A stretch of DNA of 64,000 nucleotides from Mycolicibacterium anyangense (GCF_010731855.1 NZ_AP022620.1:2728001-2792000); one strand, 5' to 3'; shown: positions 36,786 to 46,471, counted from the stretch's first letter. Numbers and translations are program-made. Notes: a model not told the origin generated them from the sequence alone.

Positions 36786-38509
36786 GTTCGACAGCGACCG
36801 CACTGACCGCCGGTGGGCTGCTGGCCGCCGCGGTCGCGACCGTGGCGGTCGGCGCATACGGAGTGCGGCTGGCGCGCACCACATCGGACTTCCTGGTGGC
36901 CTCCCGCACCGTCGGTCCGCGCTGGAATGCCGCGGCCATCTCCGGTGAATACCTTTCGGCGGCTTCGTTTCTCGGTGTCGCCGGGCTGATCGCCAAATAT
37001 GGGGCCGACGCACTGTGGTATCCGGTCGGCTTCACCGCGGGCTACCTGGGTCTGCTGCTGTTCGTCTCGGCACCGCTGCGCCGCTCCGGCGCCTACACCG
37101 TTCCGGACTTCGCCGAGTTCCGGCTCGGCTCGCCGCGGTTGCGCCGGGCGGCGATGCTGGTGGTGGTCACGGTGTGCGTCCTCTACCTGGTGCCGCAGTA
37201 TCAGGGTGCCGGGTTGACGCTGAAAACGCTTCTGGGCGTGCCGGTCTGGATCGGTCCGGCACTGGTGGGCGTCATCGTCATCGTCAACGTGGTCGGCGGC
37301 GGCATGCGGTCGATCACCTTCGTGCAGGCCTTCCAGTACTGGCTCAAACTCACCGCGGTCGCGGTGCCGGCACTGGTGTTGCTGGTCCACGTCGGCATCG
37401 AGCACCCGCAGCTAGGCGGACCGCTGCCGCCCACCGTGGAGCACGCAACCACCGTCACCATCGACACCGACGTCGTCGTCACCGTCAACGACCCCGCCGG
37501 TGTCACGCTGCGCGGGCCGACGGGCAGCGGTGCGCTGCCCGGACCAGGTCAGTACACCCTGACCGCGGGCACCACACTGGCGCTGGCGGCCGGGGCGCAG
37601 ACGCCAGTGGTGGCCGGCGCCCCGACCACCGGTGCACAGTGGATCGACAACGGCGGCGGGTTCGGCGGCGAACACCCGCTGTACCAGGTGTTCTCGATCA
37701 TCATCGCTACCTTCCTGGGTGCGATGGGCCTGCCGCACGTGCTGGTGCGCTTCTACACCAATCCCGACGGCCGCGCCGCGCGGCGGACCGCGCTGGCGGT
37801 GATCGCGCTGCTGTGGCTGTTCTACCTCTTCCCCACCCTGCTCGGCGTGTTCGCCCGCCTCTACGTGCCGCAGCTGCTGATCACCGGCAAGTCGGATGCG
37901 GCGGTGTTGCTGATGCCGTCGGCCGCCATCGCCGGGCTACCCGGCGAACTGATCGCGGCCCTGGTCGCGGCGGGCGCCATCGCAGCGTTCCTGGCCACGT
38001 CGTCGGGTCTGCTGGTCAGCATCGCCGGCGCGCTGGCCACCGATGTGCTGCGCGGGCGGGTCCGGGACTTCCGGCTGGTGGCGCTGATCGCCGGCCTCAT
38101 CCCGATTCCGCTGTCGCTGGTGGCGTCCTCACTGGAGATCTCCCGCGGTGTCGGCCTGGTGTTCGCCGTCGCCGCATCGACCCTGTGCCCGCTGCTGGTG
38201 CTGGGCATCTGGTGGCGCGGACTCACCGCGGCGGGCGCGGTGGCAGGGCTCGTGGTCGGGGCGGTGTCCTCGGGTTTCGCCGCGCTGGTGACCGTGACCG
38301 GCTGGGTCGATGACGACGCGTTACGCGGCTGGCCGGCCACCCTCATCGGATATCCGGCCGCGGTGACGGTGCCGCTGGCCTTCGCGACGATGGTGGTGGC
38401 CAGCCGACTCACCCGGCGCACGGTGCCGACCGACGTGGCGCGCACCTTCGCCCGGATGCATGTGCCCGAACGCCTCGGCATGGGTGTGGAGCGCGTGCCC
38501 CGGGGCTAA
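36782..38509 (+). CDS. Sodium:solute (acetate/carboxylate) symporter with extracytoplasmic insert
   Basis: A 575-residue SSS-family transporter starting at a GTG overlapping the preceding stop. It has about 13 membrane segments; signature stretches are GEYLSAASFLGVAGLIAKYG and AMGLPHVLVRFYTNPDGRAA, which are shared with the ActP-like paralogue at 39002. Unlike that paralogue it carries a roughly 90-residue polar, Thr/Val/Gly-rich insertion between membrane helices (about residues 205-300, bases 37400-37680; TVTIDTDVVVTVNDPAGVTL), predicted to lie outside the membrane. It probably takes up short-chain carboxylates with Na+ or H+; the exact substrate is not known. Confidence 0.9.
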   Translation: MSSTATALTAGGLLAAAVATVAVGAYGVRLARTTSDFLVASRTVGPRWNAAAISGEYLSAASFLGVAGLIAKYGADALWYPVGFTAGYLGLLLFVSAPLRRSGAYTVPDFAEFRLGSPRLRRAAMLVVVTVCVLYLVPQYQGAGLTLKTLLGVPVWIGPALVGVIVIVNVVGGGMRSITFVQAFQYWLKLTAVAVPALVLLVHVGIEHPQLGGPLPPTVEHATTVTIDTDVVVTVNDPAGVTLRGPTGSGALPGPGQYTLTAGTTLALAAGAQTPVVAGAPTTGAQWIDNGGGFGGEHPLYQVFSIIIATFLGAMGLPHVLVRFYTNPDGRAARRTALAVIALLWLFYLFPTLLGVFARLYVPQLLITGKSDAAVLLMPSAAIAGLPGELIAALVAAGAIAAFLATSSGLLVSIAGALATDVLRGRVRDFRLVALIAGLIPIPLSLVASSLEISRGVGLVFAVAASTLCPLLVLGIWWRGLTAAGAVAGLVVGAVSSGFAALVTVTGWVDDDALRGWPATLIGYPAAVTVPLAFATMVVASRLTRRTVPTDVARTFARMHVPERLGMGVERVPRG

Positions 38510-38654
38510 CGGCGCCCGCTCGACACGACCGCTCATCGCCCCCGCACAACCGTTGGGCGCACGCTGCGACTGTTCGTCGTTGAGCCCTAGGGCTGTGATC
38601 CACCTCTCAATACCCTGTGGAACACCATCGAGTTCACAACCACAGGAGCGTGCG

Positions 38655-39005
38655 GTGTCCTCAACCGAAATCCCACCGCGGGAAACCCAACCCAGCGGTG
38701 CCCAATATCTGGCCGTCCAGGCCAGCCCGGAGTTTCAGGAGCTGCGCCGCACCCTGCGCCGCTTCGTCTTCCCCACGACGGCGTTCTTCCTCATCTGGTA
38801 CGCCAGCTATGTGCTGCTCGGCGCCTTCGCCCATGACTTCATGGCGATCAAGGTGTGGGGCAACATCAACGTCGGACTGCTGCTCGGGCTCGGCCAGTTC
38901 GTGACGACGTTCCTCATCACCGGCCTCTACGTCCGCTTCGCCAACCGCGAGCTGGACCCGCGCGCGGAGAAGATCCGCAACGACATGCACTGGAGCCAGC
39001 AGTGA
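38655..39005 (+). CDS. DUF485 (YjcH-like) membrane protein
   Basis: The protein has 116 residues from GTG 38655 with CAGGAG upstream. After a 40-residue soluble start comes the DUF485 core: FPTTAFFLIWYASYVLLGAF, then VGLLLGLGQFVTTFLITGLY and YVRFANRELDPRAEKIRND. DUF485 proteins are small partners of ActP-type acetate/pyruvate symporters in the inner membrane. Its stop overlaps the GTG of the downstream symporter by 4 bp. A 145-bp gap separates this pair from the first symporter gene and may contain its own promoter. Confidence 0.92.
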   Translation: MSSTEIPPRETQPSGAQYLAVQASPEFQELRRTLRRFVFPTTAFFLIWYASYVLLGAFAHDFMAIKVWGNINVGLLLGLGQFVTTFLITGLYVRFANRELDPRAEKIRNDMHWSQQ

Positions 39006-40639
39006 ATCACCTGACCCTGCTCGCACAGAGCAGCACCATCGGCAATCCTGCCGTCAACATCAGCATCTTCGTCGGCTTCGTGATCATCACGCTGTTCATC
39101 GTGATCCGGGCCAGCCGCTCCAACACCAACGCCACCGAGTTCTTCACCGCGGGCCACGCCTTCTCCGGCCCGCAGAACGGCATCGCGATCGCCGGCGACT
39201 ACCTGTCGGCAGCCAGCTTCCTCGGTATCGCCGGAGCCATCGCGGTCTACGGCTACGACGGCTTCCTCTACTCGATCGGCTTCCTGGTGGCCTGGCTGGT
39301 GGCCCTACTGCTGGTCGCCGAATTGCTGCGCAACACAGGCAAATTCACCATGGCCGACGTGCTGAGCTTCCGGCTCAAGCAGAAGCCGGTGCGGCTGGCC
39401 GCTGCCACCTCGACGCTGACGGTGTCGCTGTTCTACCTGCTGGCCCAGATGGCCGGCGCCGGTGGCCTGGTGGCCCTGCTACTCGACATCCACGGCCGCA
39501 CCGCCCAGTCGTTCGTCATCGCGGTGGTCGGTGTGCTGATGATCGTCTACGTCCTGATCGGCGGCATGAAGGGCACCACCTGGGTACAGATCATCAAGGC
39601 GGTGCTGCTGATCGCCGGTGCGGCGTTCATGACCGTGCTGGTGCTGGCCAAGTTCGGGTTGAACTTCTCCGAGATCCTGGGCTCCGCACAGCACATGGTG
39701 CACGAGGCCACCACCAAGGGGGTTTCTAGCCGCGACGTCCTGGCACCGGGCGCCCAGTACGGCGCGAACACCACCTCGAAGATCAACCTGCTGTCGCTGG
39801 GTCTGGCACTGGTGCTGGGCACCGCGGGTCTGCCGCATGTGCTGATGCGCTTCTACACCGTGCCCACTGCCAAGGAAGCCCGGCGGTCCGTGGTCTGGGC
39901 GATCGCGCTGATCGGCGCGTTCTACCTGTTCACCCTGGTTCTTGGGTATGGCGCGGCGGCCATCGTCGGGCCGGACCGGATCCTCAAGGCACCGGGCGGG
40001 CAGAACTCCGCCGCTCCGCTGCTGGCCTTCGAACTGGGCGGGGTGATCCTGCTGGGCGTCATCTCGGCCGTCGCCTTCGCCACCATCCTCGCGGTGGTGG
40101 CCGGCCTGACGATCACCGCGTCGGCGTCGTTCGCCCATGACGTCTACGCCAGCGTGCTCAAGAACCACAAGGTCACCGAGGATGAGCAGGTTCGGGTCTC
40201 CCGGATCACCGCCGTGGTGCTGGGTGTCGCGGCGATCGGGTTGGGCATCCTGGCCAACGGGCAGAACGTCGCGTTCCTGGTGGCACTGGCGTTCGCGGTA
40301 GCCGCCTCGGCCAACCTGCCGACGATCGTCTACTCGCTGTACTGGAAGCGGTTCAACACCCGCGGCGCACTGTGGAGCATGTACGGCGGCCTGATCAGCT
40401 GCATCGTGCTCATCGTGTTCTCCCCCGCGGTGTCGGGGACCAAGACCTCGATGATCCCCGGTGCGCACTTCGACTGGTTCCCACTGGCCAACCCCGGCAT
40501 CGTGTCGATCCCGCTGGCCTTCATCCTGGGCATCATCGGCACGCTGACGTCCTCGGACACCGGTGATCCGGAGCTCAACGCCGAGATGGAGGTCCGCTCA
40601 CTGACCGGCGTGGGCGCGGAGAAGGCCACCCACCACTGA
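39002..40639 (+). CDS. ActP-like cation/acetate symporter
   Basis: A 545-residue SSS transporter translated from a GTG overlapping the DUF485 stop. It has about 13 transmembrane helices; conserved segments are IAGDYLSAASFLGIAGAIAV, FYLLAQMAGAGGLVALLLDI and TAGLPHVLMRFYTVPTAKEA. The central ActP region TMADVLSFRLKQKPVRLAA is present. It imports acetate or related monocarboxylates (pyruvate, propionate) for growth and gluconeogenesis. It is a paralogue of the product at 36782, giving two complete accessory-plus-symporter modules after one LytS/LytTR system. Confidence 0.93.
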   Translation: MNHLTLLAQSSTIGNPAVNISIFVGFVIITLFIVIRASRSNTNATEFFTAGHAFSGPQNGIAIAGDYLSAASFLGIAGAIAVYGYDGFLYSIGFLVAWLVALLLVAELLRNTGKFTMADVLSFRLKQKPVRLAAATSTLTVSLFYLLAQMAGAGGLVALLLDIHGRTAQSFVIAVVGVLMIVYVLIGGMKGTTWVQIIKAVLLIAGAAFMTVLVLAKFGLNFSEILGSAQHMVHEATTKGVSSRDVLAPGAQYGANTTSKINLLSLGLALVLGTAGLPHVLMRFYTVPTAKEARRSVVWAIALIGAFYLFTLVLGYGAAAIVGPDRILKAPGGQNSAAPLLAFELGGVILLGVISAVAFATILAVVAGLTITASASFAHDVYASVLKNHKVTEDEQVRVSRITAVVLGVAAIGLGILANGQNVAFLVALAFAVAASANLPTIVYSLYWKRFNTRGALWSMYGGLISCIVLIVFSPAVSGTKTSMIPGAHFDWFPLANPGIVSIPLAFILGIIGTLTSSDTGDPELNAEMEVRSLTGVGAEKATHH

Positions 40640-40646
40640 ATGAGGT

Positions 40647-40728
40647 GAGAATCTCGCCGGGTGCGGGAATGGTCATGGTGTGTCGATGATGTTCATGTCA
40701 CTATGACCACCCGCACCCGGCGATTCTC
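40647..40728 (+). promoter_or_regulatory. Long imperfect inverted repeat enclosing the MFS start codon
   Basis: The left arm 40647-40676 and right arm 40703-40728 are reverse complements over 26 bases, interrupted only by two 2-nt bulges in the left arm (TC at 40654-40655, AA at 40668-40669). The loop is 26 nt. The right arm begins exactly at the ATG of the MFS gene, so in mRNA the start codon would be paired. Candidate roles are a translational switch, an operator, or a terminator for the preceding symporter transcript. Confidence 0.7.
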
Positions 40729-41926
40729 GTTCGCGCTGCTGGCCTACGCCTTCGCGGCGATGATGGCCGGCACCACCCTGCCCACGCCGCTGTATGCGCT
40801 GTACTCCCAGCGCATGCACTTCGCCGTGCTGACCACCACGGTCATCTACTCCAGCTATGCCGGCGGGGTGCTGGTGGCGCTGTTGGTGTTCGGCCGGTGG
40901 TCGGATGCGGTGGGCCGACGGCCGATGCTGCTCGCCGGGACGGCATGCGCGCTGGCCAGCGCCGCGGTGTTCCTGGGCGCAGACTCGGTTCCGGTGCTAC
41001 TCGTGGGGCGGGTGCTGTCGGGCTTGTCGGCCGGGCTGTTCACCGGCACGGGCACGGCGGCCATCATCGAGGCGGCCCCGCCGAGCTGGCGCGACCGGGC
41101 GCCCGCGGTGGCGACGGTGGCCAATATCGGCGGCCTGGGTGCCGGGCCGGTGCTGGCCGGGGTGCTGGCCCAGTACGCCCCTGCCCCGCTGCACCTCACC
41201 TTCATCGTCCACATCGTGCTCGCCACGTTGGCGGCCATCGCGGTGCTGATCGTCCCCGAGACCTCGAGTCGCACCGGAAGCATTGGTTTCCAACGCCTTT
41301 CGGTACCATCAGAGGTCCGATCGGTGTTCATCACCGCCGCACTGGCGGCGTTCGCCGGGTTCTCGGTCACCGGCCTGTTCACCTCGGTGGCGCCGTCGTT
41401 CCTGGCCACCGTCGTCGGCATCGACAATCACGCGCTGGCCGGTGTGATCGCGGGGTCCATCTTCGCCGCCTCCGCGGTTGCGCAGATCGCCGCCACCCGG
41501 ATGCAGCCCGCCCGCGCGGTGGCGATCGGGTGTGCGATCCTGGCCGCCGGGATGGCGATCCTGGTTGTCGCCCTGGTGTTTTCGTCGCTGGCCGGGCTGA
41601 TCGCCGCGGCGGTGGTGTCCGGTGTCGGGCAGGGCATCAGCTTCAGCCGCGGGCTGGCCGCCGTCGCCGAACGCACCCCGGCGCAGCGGCGCGCCGAAGT
41701 CAGCTCGACCTACTTCGTGGTGGCCTACATCGCCATCTCGGTACCGGTGATCAGTGAGGGCTTCGCAGCCCACGCCGTGGGTCTTCGGCCCAGCGGCATC
41801 GTGTTCGCCGCGGTCGTGGGGGTGTTGGCACTGGGCTGTCTGGCCGCGATCCTGCGCCAGGAGTCGCGCCCCGAGAACCGCTCGCCGGCAACGGCTGCGG
41901 CAGTGTCGGTGGCCCGCAGCGACTAA
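40703..41926 (+). CDS. MFS transporter (drug/metabolite efflux type)
   Basis: The protein has 407 residues from ATG 40703; an in-frame GTG at 40661 is possible. It has twelve membrane segments, with the MFS motif A-like FGRWSDAVGRRPMLLAG between helices 2 and 3 and GRVLSGLSAGLFTGTGTAAI, typical of 12-TM proton-driven exporters. The substrate is unknown. Its start lies inside a long inverted repeat (40647-40728). It may be cotranscribed with the symporters (63 bp gap). It ends convergently, with a 4-bp overlap, on the DUF5302 gene. Confidence 0.88.
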   Translation: MTTRTRRFSFALLAYAFAAMMAGTTLPTPLYALYSQRMHFAVLTTTVIYSSYAGGVLVALLVFGRWSDAVGRRPMLLAGTACALASAAVFLGADSVPVLLVGRVLSGLSAGLFTGTGTAAIIEAAPPSWRDRAPAVATVANIGGLGAGPVLAGVLAQYAPAPLHLTFIVHIVLATLAAIAVLIVPETSSRTGSIGFQRLSVPSEVRSVFITAALAAFAGFSVTGLFTSVAPSFLATVVGIDNHALAGVIAGSIFAASAVAQIAATRMQPARAVAIGCAILAAGMAILVVALVFSSLAGLIAAAVVSGVGQGISFSRGLAAVAERTPAQRRAEVSSTYFVVAYIAISVPVISEGFAAHAVGLRPSGIVFAAVVGVLALGCLAAILRQESRPENRSPATAAAVSVARSD

Positions 41927-42099
41927 CCGCTCTTGCGGCGGAACTCGCGGCGGTTCTCCAGCGGGCCGTGCGCACGAGGCTGCTTGTTGCCGCCGTCGGT
42001 GTGGCCGGCGCCGCCCGCCGACTTGGCTTTCTTGCGCTCCAGCGCCTCACGGAACTTGCGCTTGGTGTCGTCCTGCGGTTCGGACTCTGACTCGGCCAT
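41923..42099 (-). CDS. DUF5302 small basic protein
   Basis: A 58-residue protein read directly on the minus strand from ATG 42099. It starts MAESESEPQDDTKRKFREAL and ends RAHGPLENRREFRRKSG. The KRKFREALERKKAKS and RAHGP...FRRKSG blocks are those of the actinobacterial DUF5302 family. It is highly charged, with no membrane segment and probably largely disordered; function is unknown. The TAG stop lies within the MFS stop codon region (4-bp convergent overlap). Confidence 0.9.
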   Translation of the reverse strand: MAESESEPQDDTKRKFREALERKKAKSAGGAGHTDGGNKQPRAHGPLENRREFRRKSG

Positions 42100-42116
42100 G
42101 CTGGCAGCCTATCGGT

Positions 42117-42865
<749 letters not shown>

Positions 42866-43768
42866 ATGAGAGAAGCGCTCGTGGGCACCATTGAAGGCAG
42901 AGACCTAGGCCGCTACGGGGTGTGGACGGCGGACTTCGAGTTCATGCCGGTTGCCGCAATTCGGGACGTGGTCCAGGAGCTGGACCAATCCGGGTGGAAA
43001 GCCATCTGGATTCCGGAGGCCTTCGGCCGCGAAGCGATGACAAACGCCGGTTTCCTGCTGTCCTGCACGGAGAACATCACGGTCGTCAACGCCATCGCCA
43101 GCATCTGGCCGCGTACTGCCGCTGCGACCCATGCCGCTTCGGTCTTGCTCGCCGACGCTTATCCGGGCCGCCACGTTCTGGGCCTCGGATTCGGTGATGC
43201 ACGACCAGGGATAAAGCCGATGGAAGCTGTCACCAAGTTCCTCGACGAGCTGGATTCGGCATTCTGCACCGCCCCGGTGCCACCGGGACCGCGGCCCCGG
43301 TTGCTGGCTGCCTACGGTCCGCAGATGATCAAGCTTGCCCACGAGCGTGCCCAGGGTGCGCACACCTACCACGTCCCGGTCGAGCACACATCACAGGCAC
43401 GCGAGCTTCTGGGGCCTGAAGCTTTCTTGGGCGTGGAGCAGTCCGTCATCTTCGAGAAAGATGCCGACAAGGCGCGCGAACGTGCGCGCGCACAGCTCCG
43501 CCCGTACTTCACGACGCGGTACAACATCGCGAAGTTCCTACGGCTGGGCTACACCGAAGCCGACATCGACGGCGGGCGGGGCAGCGACCGTCTCGTCGAC
43601 GACCTCGTCGTGTGGGGCGACCTCGACACCATCCTCACCAGAGTTCAGCAACACGTCGAGGCCGGCGCCGATCATGTCAGCATTCAGGTCATGGGCCCCG
43701 AGCTCGGCCGGTTCCCGGTGAATGAGTGGCGGCAGCTTTCCGAAGCGTTGCTTCCGGCAAATGCCTGA
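42866..43768 (+). CDS. LLM-class F420-dependent oxidoreductase
   Basis: A roughly 300-residue luciferase-like TIM-barrel protein: GVWTADFEFMPVAAIRDVVQ, IWPRTAAATHAASVLLADAY, GRHVLGLGFGDARPG, PRLLAAYGPQMIKLAHERAQ. In mycobacteria most LLM proteins of this subgroup use F420H2 (or FMN) to reduce or oxidise hydrophobic substrates. The ATG at 42866 and the GTG at 42881 (AGAGAAG upstream) are both possible starts. Its substrate is unknown; proximity to fatty-acyl and steroid-type genes suggests a lipid-derived ketone or enone. It is followed by a regulator gene on the same strand after 123 bp. Confidence 0.85.
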   Translation: MREALVGTIEGRDLGRYGVWTADFEFMPVAAIRDVVQELDQSGWKAIWIPEAFGREAMTNAGFLLSCTENITVVNAIASIWPRTAAATHAASVLLADAYPGRHVLGLGFGDARPGIKPMEAVTKFLDELDSAFCTAPVPPGPRPRLLAAYGPQMIKLAHERAQGAHTYHVPVEHTSQARELLGPEAFLGVEQSVIFEKDADKARERARAQLRPYFTTRYNIAKFLRLGYTEADIDGGRGSDRLVDDLVVWGDLDTILTRVQQHVEAGADHVSIQVMGPELGRFPVNEWRQLSEALLPANA

Positions 43769-43891
43769 CTAAGCAGCACTCCCGGGCGACAAATCTCCCA
43801 CCCAACATCCGAGAGCCGTTACCTTCACCCAGACTTCCTGCCAGATTGCGTAGAGTGACGTGCCGAGACATCACCGCAATCGTCAGATCGG

Positions 43892-44911
43892 ATGGTATTC
43901 GCAGTGGCACCTCGGCCGGGCGTCAATAGAGCCAAGACCACCACGTTCGGCCAAGGACTGCCCACCGAGCCGGTGGATCTGGACACCCTCGACCGGGCGC
44001 TCATCGAGGCGCTGACAGTCGACGGCCGCGCCGGCAATCGAGCGCTCGCGGCTCGACTCAAGGTGAACGAAGTCACGGTGGCCGCGCGACTGCGCCGGCT
44101 GGAAGATTCCGGTGTCATGCGCGTGGTCGCGATCACCGACATGCGCCTGTTCGGGCACCGCGAATTCGCCTTCGCGATGATCCAGGTGGCAGGTCGACCC
44201 GTGCACGCCGTCGCCACCGAGATAGCGAAGCTGACGGAGTCGATCGGTGTCACGATCTGCATCGGCCGATTCGACATCATGGTGGCCATCCTCGGCCGTG
44301 ACCGGAAGCACCTTGCCGATCTCTTCGGCCGGGTGCTGCCAAAGATCAAGGGAGTCACCTCCGTTCACGGGAGCTTCGCACTCGATGTGTTGAAGCACGA
44401 CTCGAAGTGGGGTTTGTTGCGGGCGGAGGCGGGGGCGACTCCGGAAGCACAAGTCAGCGACACCGTTGATCAAATGGATCTCTCGATCATCGCGCTCCTC
44501 CAGCAGAACGCGCGTCGAAGCAACCGACAGATTGCCGCCGACCTCGGCGTTTCCGAAGGCACAGTGCGGGTTCGCATCAAGCGAATGGTGGCAGAACGGG
44601 TCTTTCGCATCCAGGCCGTGTCCGACGTGGAGTTGTCAGGACTTGGCGCACACGCCTATCTGTTGGTCTCTACCGCGCCGGGAAAGGCCGACGATATCGC
44701 GAAGGCGCTAGCCCGCAGGGACGACATTGTCCAGGTCACCCGCGTGCTCGACACTGTCGAAGTGGTTGCGGTGATGCAGTCGCCCGACGACGCAACACTG
44801 GTGGCCAGCGTCTTCGACGAGATTGCTCTGCTGCCGGGGGTGCGCCGCGCAGAGATCGTGGCCGGGGTGGCCTCGCCCAAGCACACGTACGCCTGGACCT
44901 GGATCGTCTGA
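43892..44911 (+). CDS. Tandem Lrp/AsnC-family transcriptional regulator (two HTH-RAM units)
   Basis: A 339-residue protein consisting of two consecutive Lrp/AsnC modules. The first has HTH LDTLDRALIEALTVDGRAGN and its RAM domain to about 165; the second has HTH MDLSIIALLQQNARRSNRQI, ADLGVSEGTVRVRIKRM and a second RAM domain to the end. Single-module Lrp proteins are about 150 residues, so this is a doubled form, which may act as a built-in dimer. RAM domains bind amino acids or other small acids. Possible targets are the flanking LLM and FadD genes. An alternative GTG start lies at 43904. Confidence 0.88.
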   Translation: MVFAVAPRPGVNRAKTTTFGQGLPTEPVDLDTLDRALIEALTVDGRAGNRALAARLKVNEVTVAARLRRLEDSGVMRVVAITDMRLFGHREFAFAMIQVAGRPVHAVATEIAKLTESIGVTICIGRFDIMVAILGRDRKHLADLFGRVLPKIKGVTSVHGSFALDVLKHDSKWGLLRAEAGATPEAQVSDTVDQMDLSIIALLQQNARRSNRQIAADLGVSEGTVRVRIKRMVAERVFRIQAVSDVELSGLGAHAYLLVSTAPGKADDIAKALARRDDIVQVTRVLDTVEVVAVMQSPDDATLVASVFDEIALLPGVRRAEIVAGVASPKHTYAWTWIV

Positions 44912-44938
44912 TCCCGGACAATACCTACGGGCATCCGC

Positions 44939-46471
44939 TCAGACCGAGACATCCTGCACGACGGTGTCGACGAGCTTGTGCTTCATCAACTTTCCGGCCG
45001 CAGATCGCGGCAACTCGTCGACGAAGCCAACTGATCGCGGCGCCTTGTAGTGCGCGACGTTCTCGCGGACGAACTCAATCAGTTCGCCCGCCAATTCGCT
45101 ACTCGCCGCATGTCCGTCGCGTAGCTGCACCAGCGCTTTGACCTGCTCACCCATCACCGGATCTGGCACGCCGATGACCGCAACGTCGAAAATGGCGGGG
45201 TGCAAGGTCAGGACATTTTCGATTTCCTGGGGGTAGATGTTCACCCCGCCCGAGATAATCACGAAGGACTGGCGCTCCGCCAGATAGAGATAGCCATCTT
45301 CGTCTATGTGCCCGAGGTCGCCGACTGTTGACCAATTGCCATGCGCCGGATGTCGACTCGAGCCAGTCTTTTCCGAGTCGTTGTGATAAGCGAAGGCAGA
45401 GACATCCCGCTCGAAGTAGACCGTTCCGATCTGCCCGGCAGGCAATTCGTTGCCCTGCTCGTCGCAGATATGAATCTCCCCGACCACAGCGCGGCCCACC
45501 GAACCCCGTCGCTCCAGCCACTCCTGCGCAGTGATGAGCGTCATCCCATGACCTTCAGTCGCGCTGTAGTACTCGGTGAGGATGGGCCCCCACCATGTCA
45601 ACATCGCATCCTTGACCGAGGGAGGACATGGCGCCCCGGCGTGAACGACCACCCGAAGCGAGGACACATCAAACCGGTCTCGCACCACCTCCGGGAGCTG
45701 AAGCATGCGCACAAACATCGTGGGCACCATTTGGGTGGCGCTGACCGCATGTAACTCGATCACCTCCAAAGCCGCTGCCGCGTCGAACTTCTCCATCTGT
45801 ACCACCGTCCCCCCCAGTGCGTGGATAGTGGCGCAGTAGCGGAGCGGAGCGGCGTGATAGATGGGGGCAGGTGACAGATAGACATCGTCGGCGCTGAGAC
45901 CCAACAGCTTTGTGAGGAGTGTTGTTTGCGGGTCGAAGCCATCGGTGACCTGAGTGCCCGGCAATCGAGACTTGATGCCCTTCGGCCGGCCGGTGGTTCC
46001 CGACGAGTACAGCATGTCTGCGCCTCTGGGTTGGTCGCTCAGACGGGGATGGCCACCGGCCAGCAGCTCCTCATACGGGGCACAGCCCGCCACCGCTCCT
46101 CCGACCGCGAATCCTGAGACGCCTCCAGTGCACTGTTTGCCGATCTCGTCGGCCAGATCTCCTACACCGGATGAGACGAACAGAGCACGTGCTCCGCTAT
46201 CCCTAAGGATGTAGTCGACTTCAGCAGCTCGCAGGTGCCAGTTGATCGCGGTGATGTAGAGCCCAGACCGGATTGCGGCCCAGTAGATTTCAAAAGCCTC
46301 GGGGATGTTGTCGACGAGCATCGCGATGACGTCACCTCCCCGTAGTCCGAGCTGATGCAAGGCTGCCGCCAGCTGTGCGGATCGGTCATCGAGCTCACCA
46401 TAGGTAAGCGTGCGCCCCGAATCGGCCATGATCACCGCAACCTTGTCGCGAGGGTGACTTCCGGGAAACAT
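44939..46471 (-). CDS. Acyl-CoA synthetase (FadD-type, ANL superfamily)
   Basis: The protein has 510 residues from the ATG at 46471, chosen because a perfect AGGAGG lies 6 bp upstream; a longer frame exists but is not needed. ANL motifs are P-loop A3 YSSGTTGRPKGI, A5 YYSATEGHG, A7-like TVGDLGHIDEDGYLYLAERQ, and A10 LPRSAAGKLMKHKL with the catalytic lysine. It activates a carboxylic acid (fatty, sterol side-chain or aromatic) to acyl-CoA via acyl-AMP. The substrate class cannot be read from sequence, but the surrounding acyl-CoA dehydrogenases and hydratase make a beta-oxidation substrate likely. It is divergent from an SDR gene over 282 bp. Confidence 0.9.
   Translation of the reverse strand: MFPGSHPRDKVAVIMADSGRTLTYGELDDRSAQLAAALHQLGLRGGDVIAMLVDNIPEAFEIYWAAIRSGLYITAINWHLRAAEVDYILRDSGARALFVSSGVGDLADEIGKQCTGGVSGFAVGGAVAGCAPYEELLAGGHPRLSDQPRGADMLYSSGTTGRPKGIKSRLPGTQVTDGFDPQTTLLTKLLGLSADDVYLSPAPIYHAAPLRYCATIHALGGTVVQMEKFDAAAALEVIELHAVSATQMVPTMFVRMLQLPEVVRDRFDVSSLRVVVHAGAPCPPSVKDAMLTWWGPILTEYYSATEGHGMTLITAQEWLERRGSVGRAVVGEIHICDEQGNELPAGQIGTVYFERDVSAFAYHNDSEKTGSSRHPAHGNWSTVGDLGHIDEDGYLYLAERQSFVIISGGVNIYPQEIENVLTLHPAIFDVAVIGVPDPVMGEQVKALVQLRDGHAASSELAGELIEFVRENVAHYKAPRSVGFVDELPRSAAGKLMKHKLVDTVVQDVSV

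Noticed and set aside
41751..42050. 99-codon minus-strand frame over the MFS end and DUF5302 gene
   Set aside because: Off-frame composition; the 58-residue DUF5302 protein in another frame explains the region.
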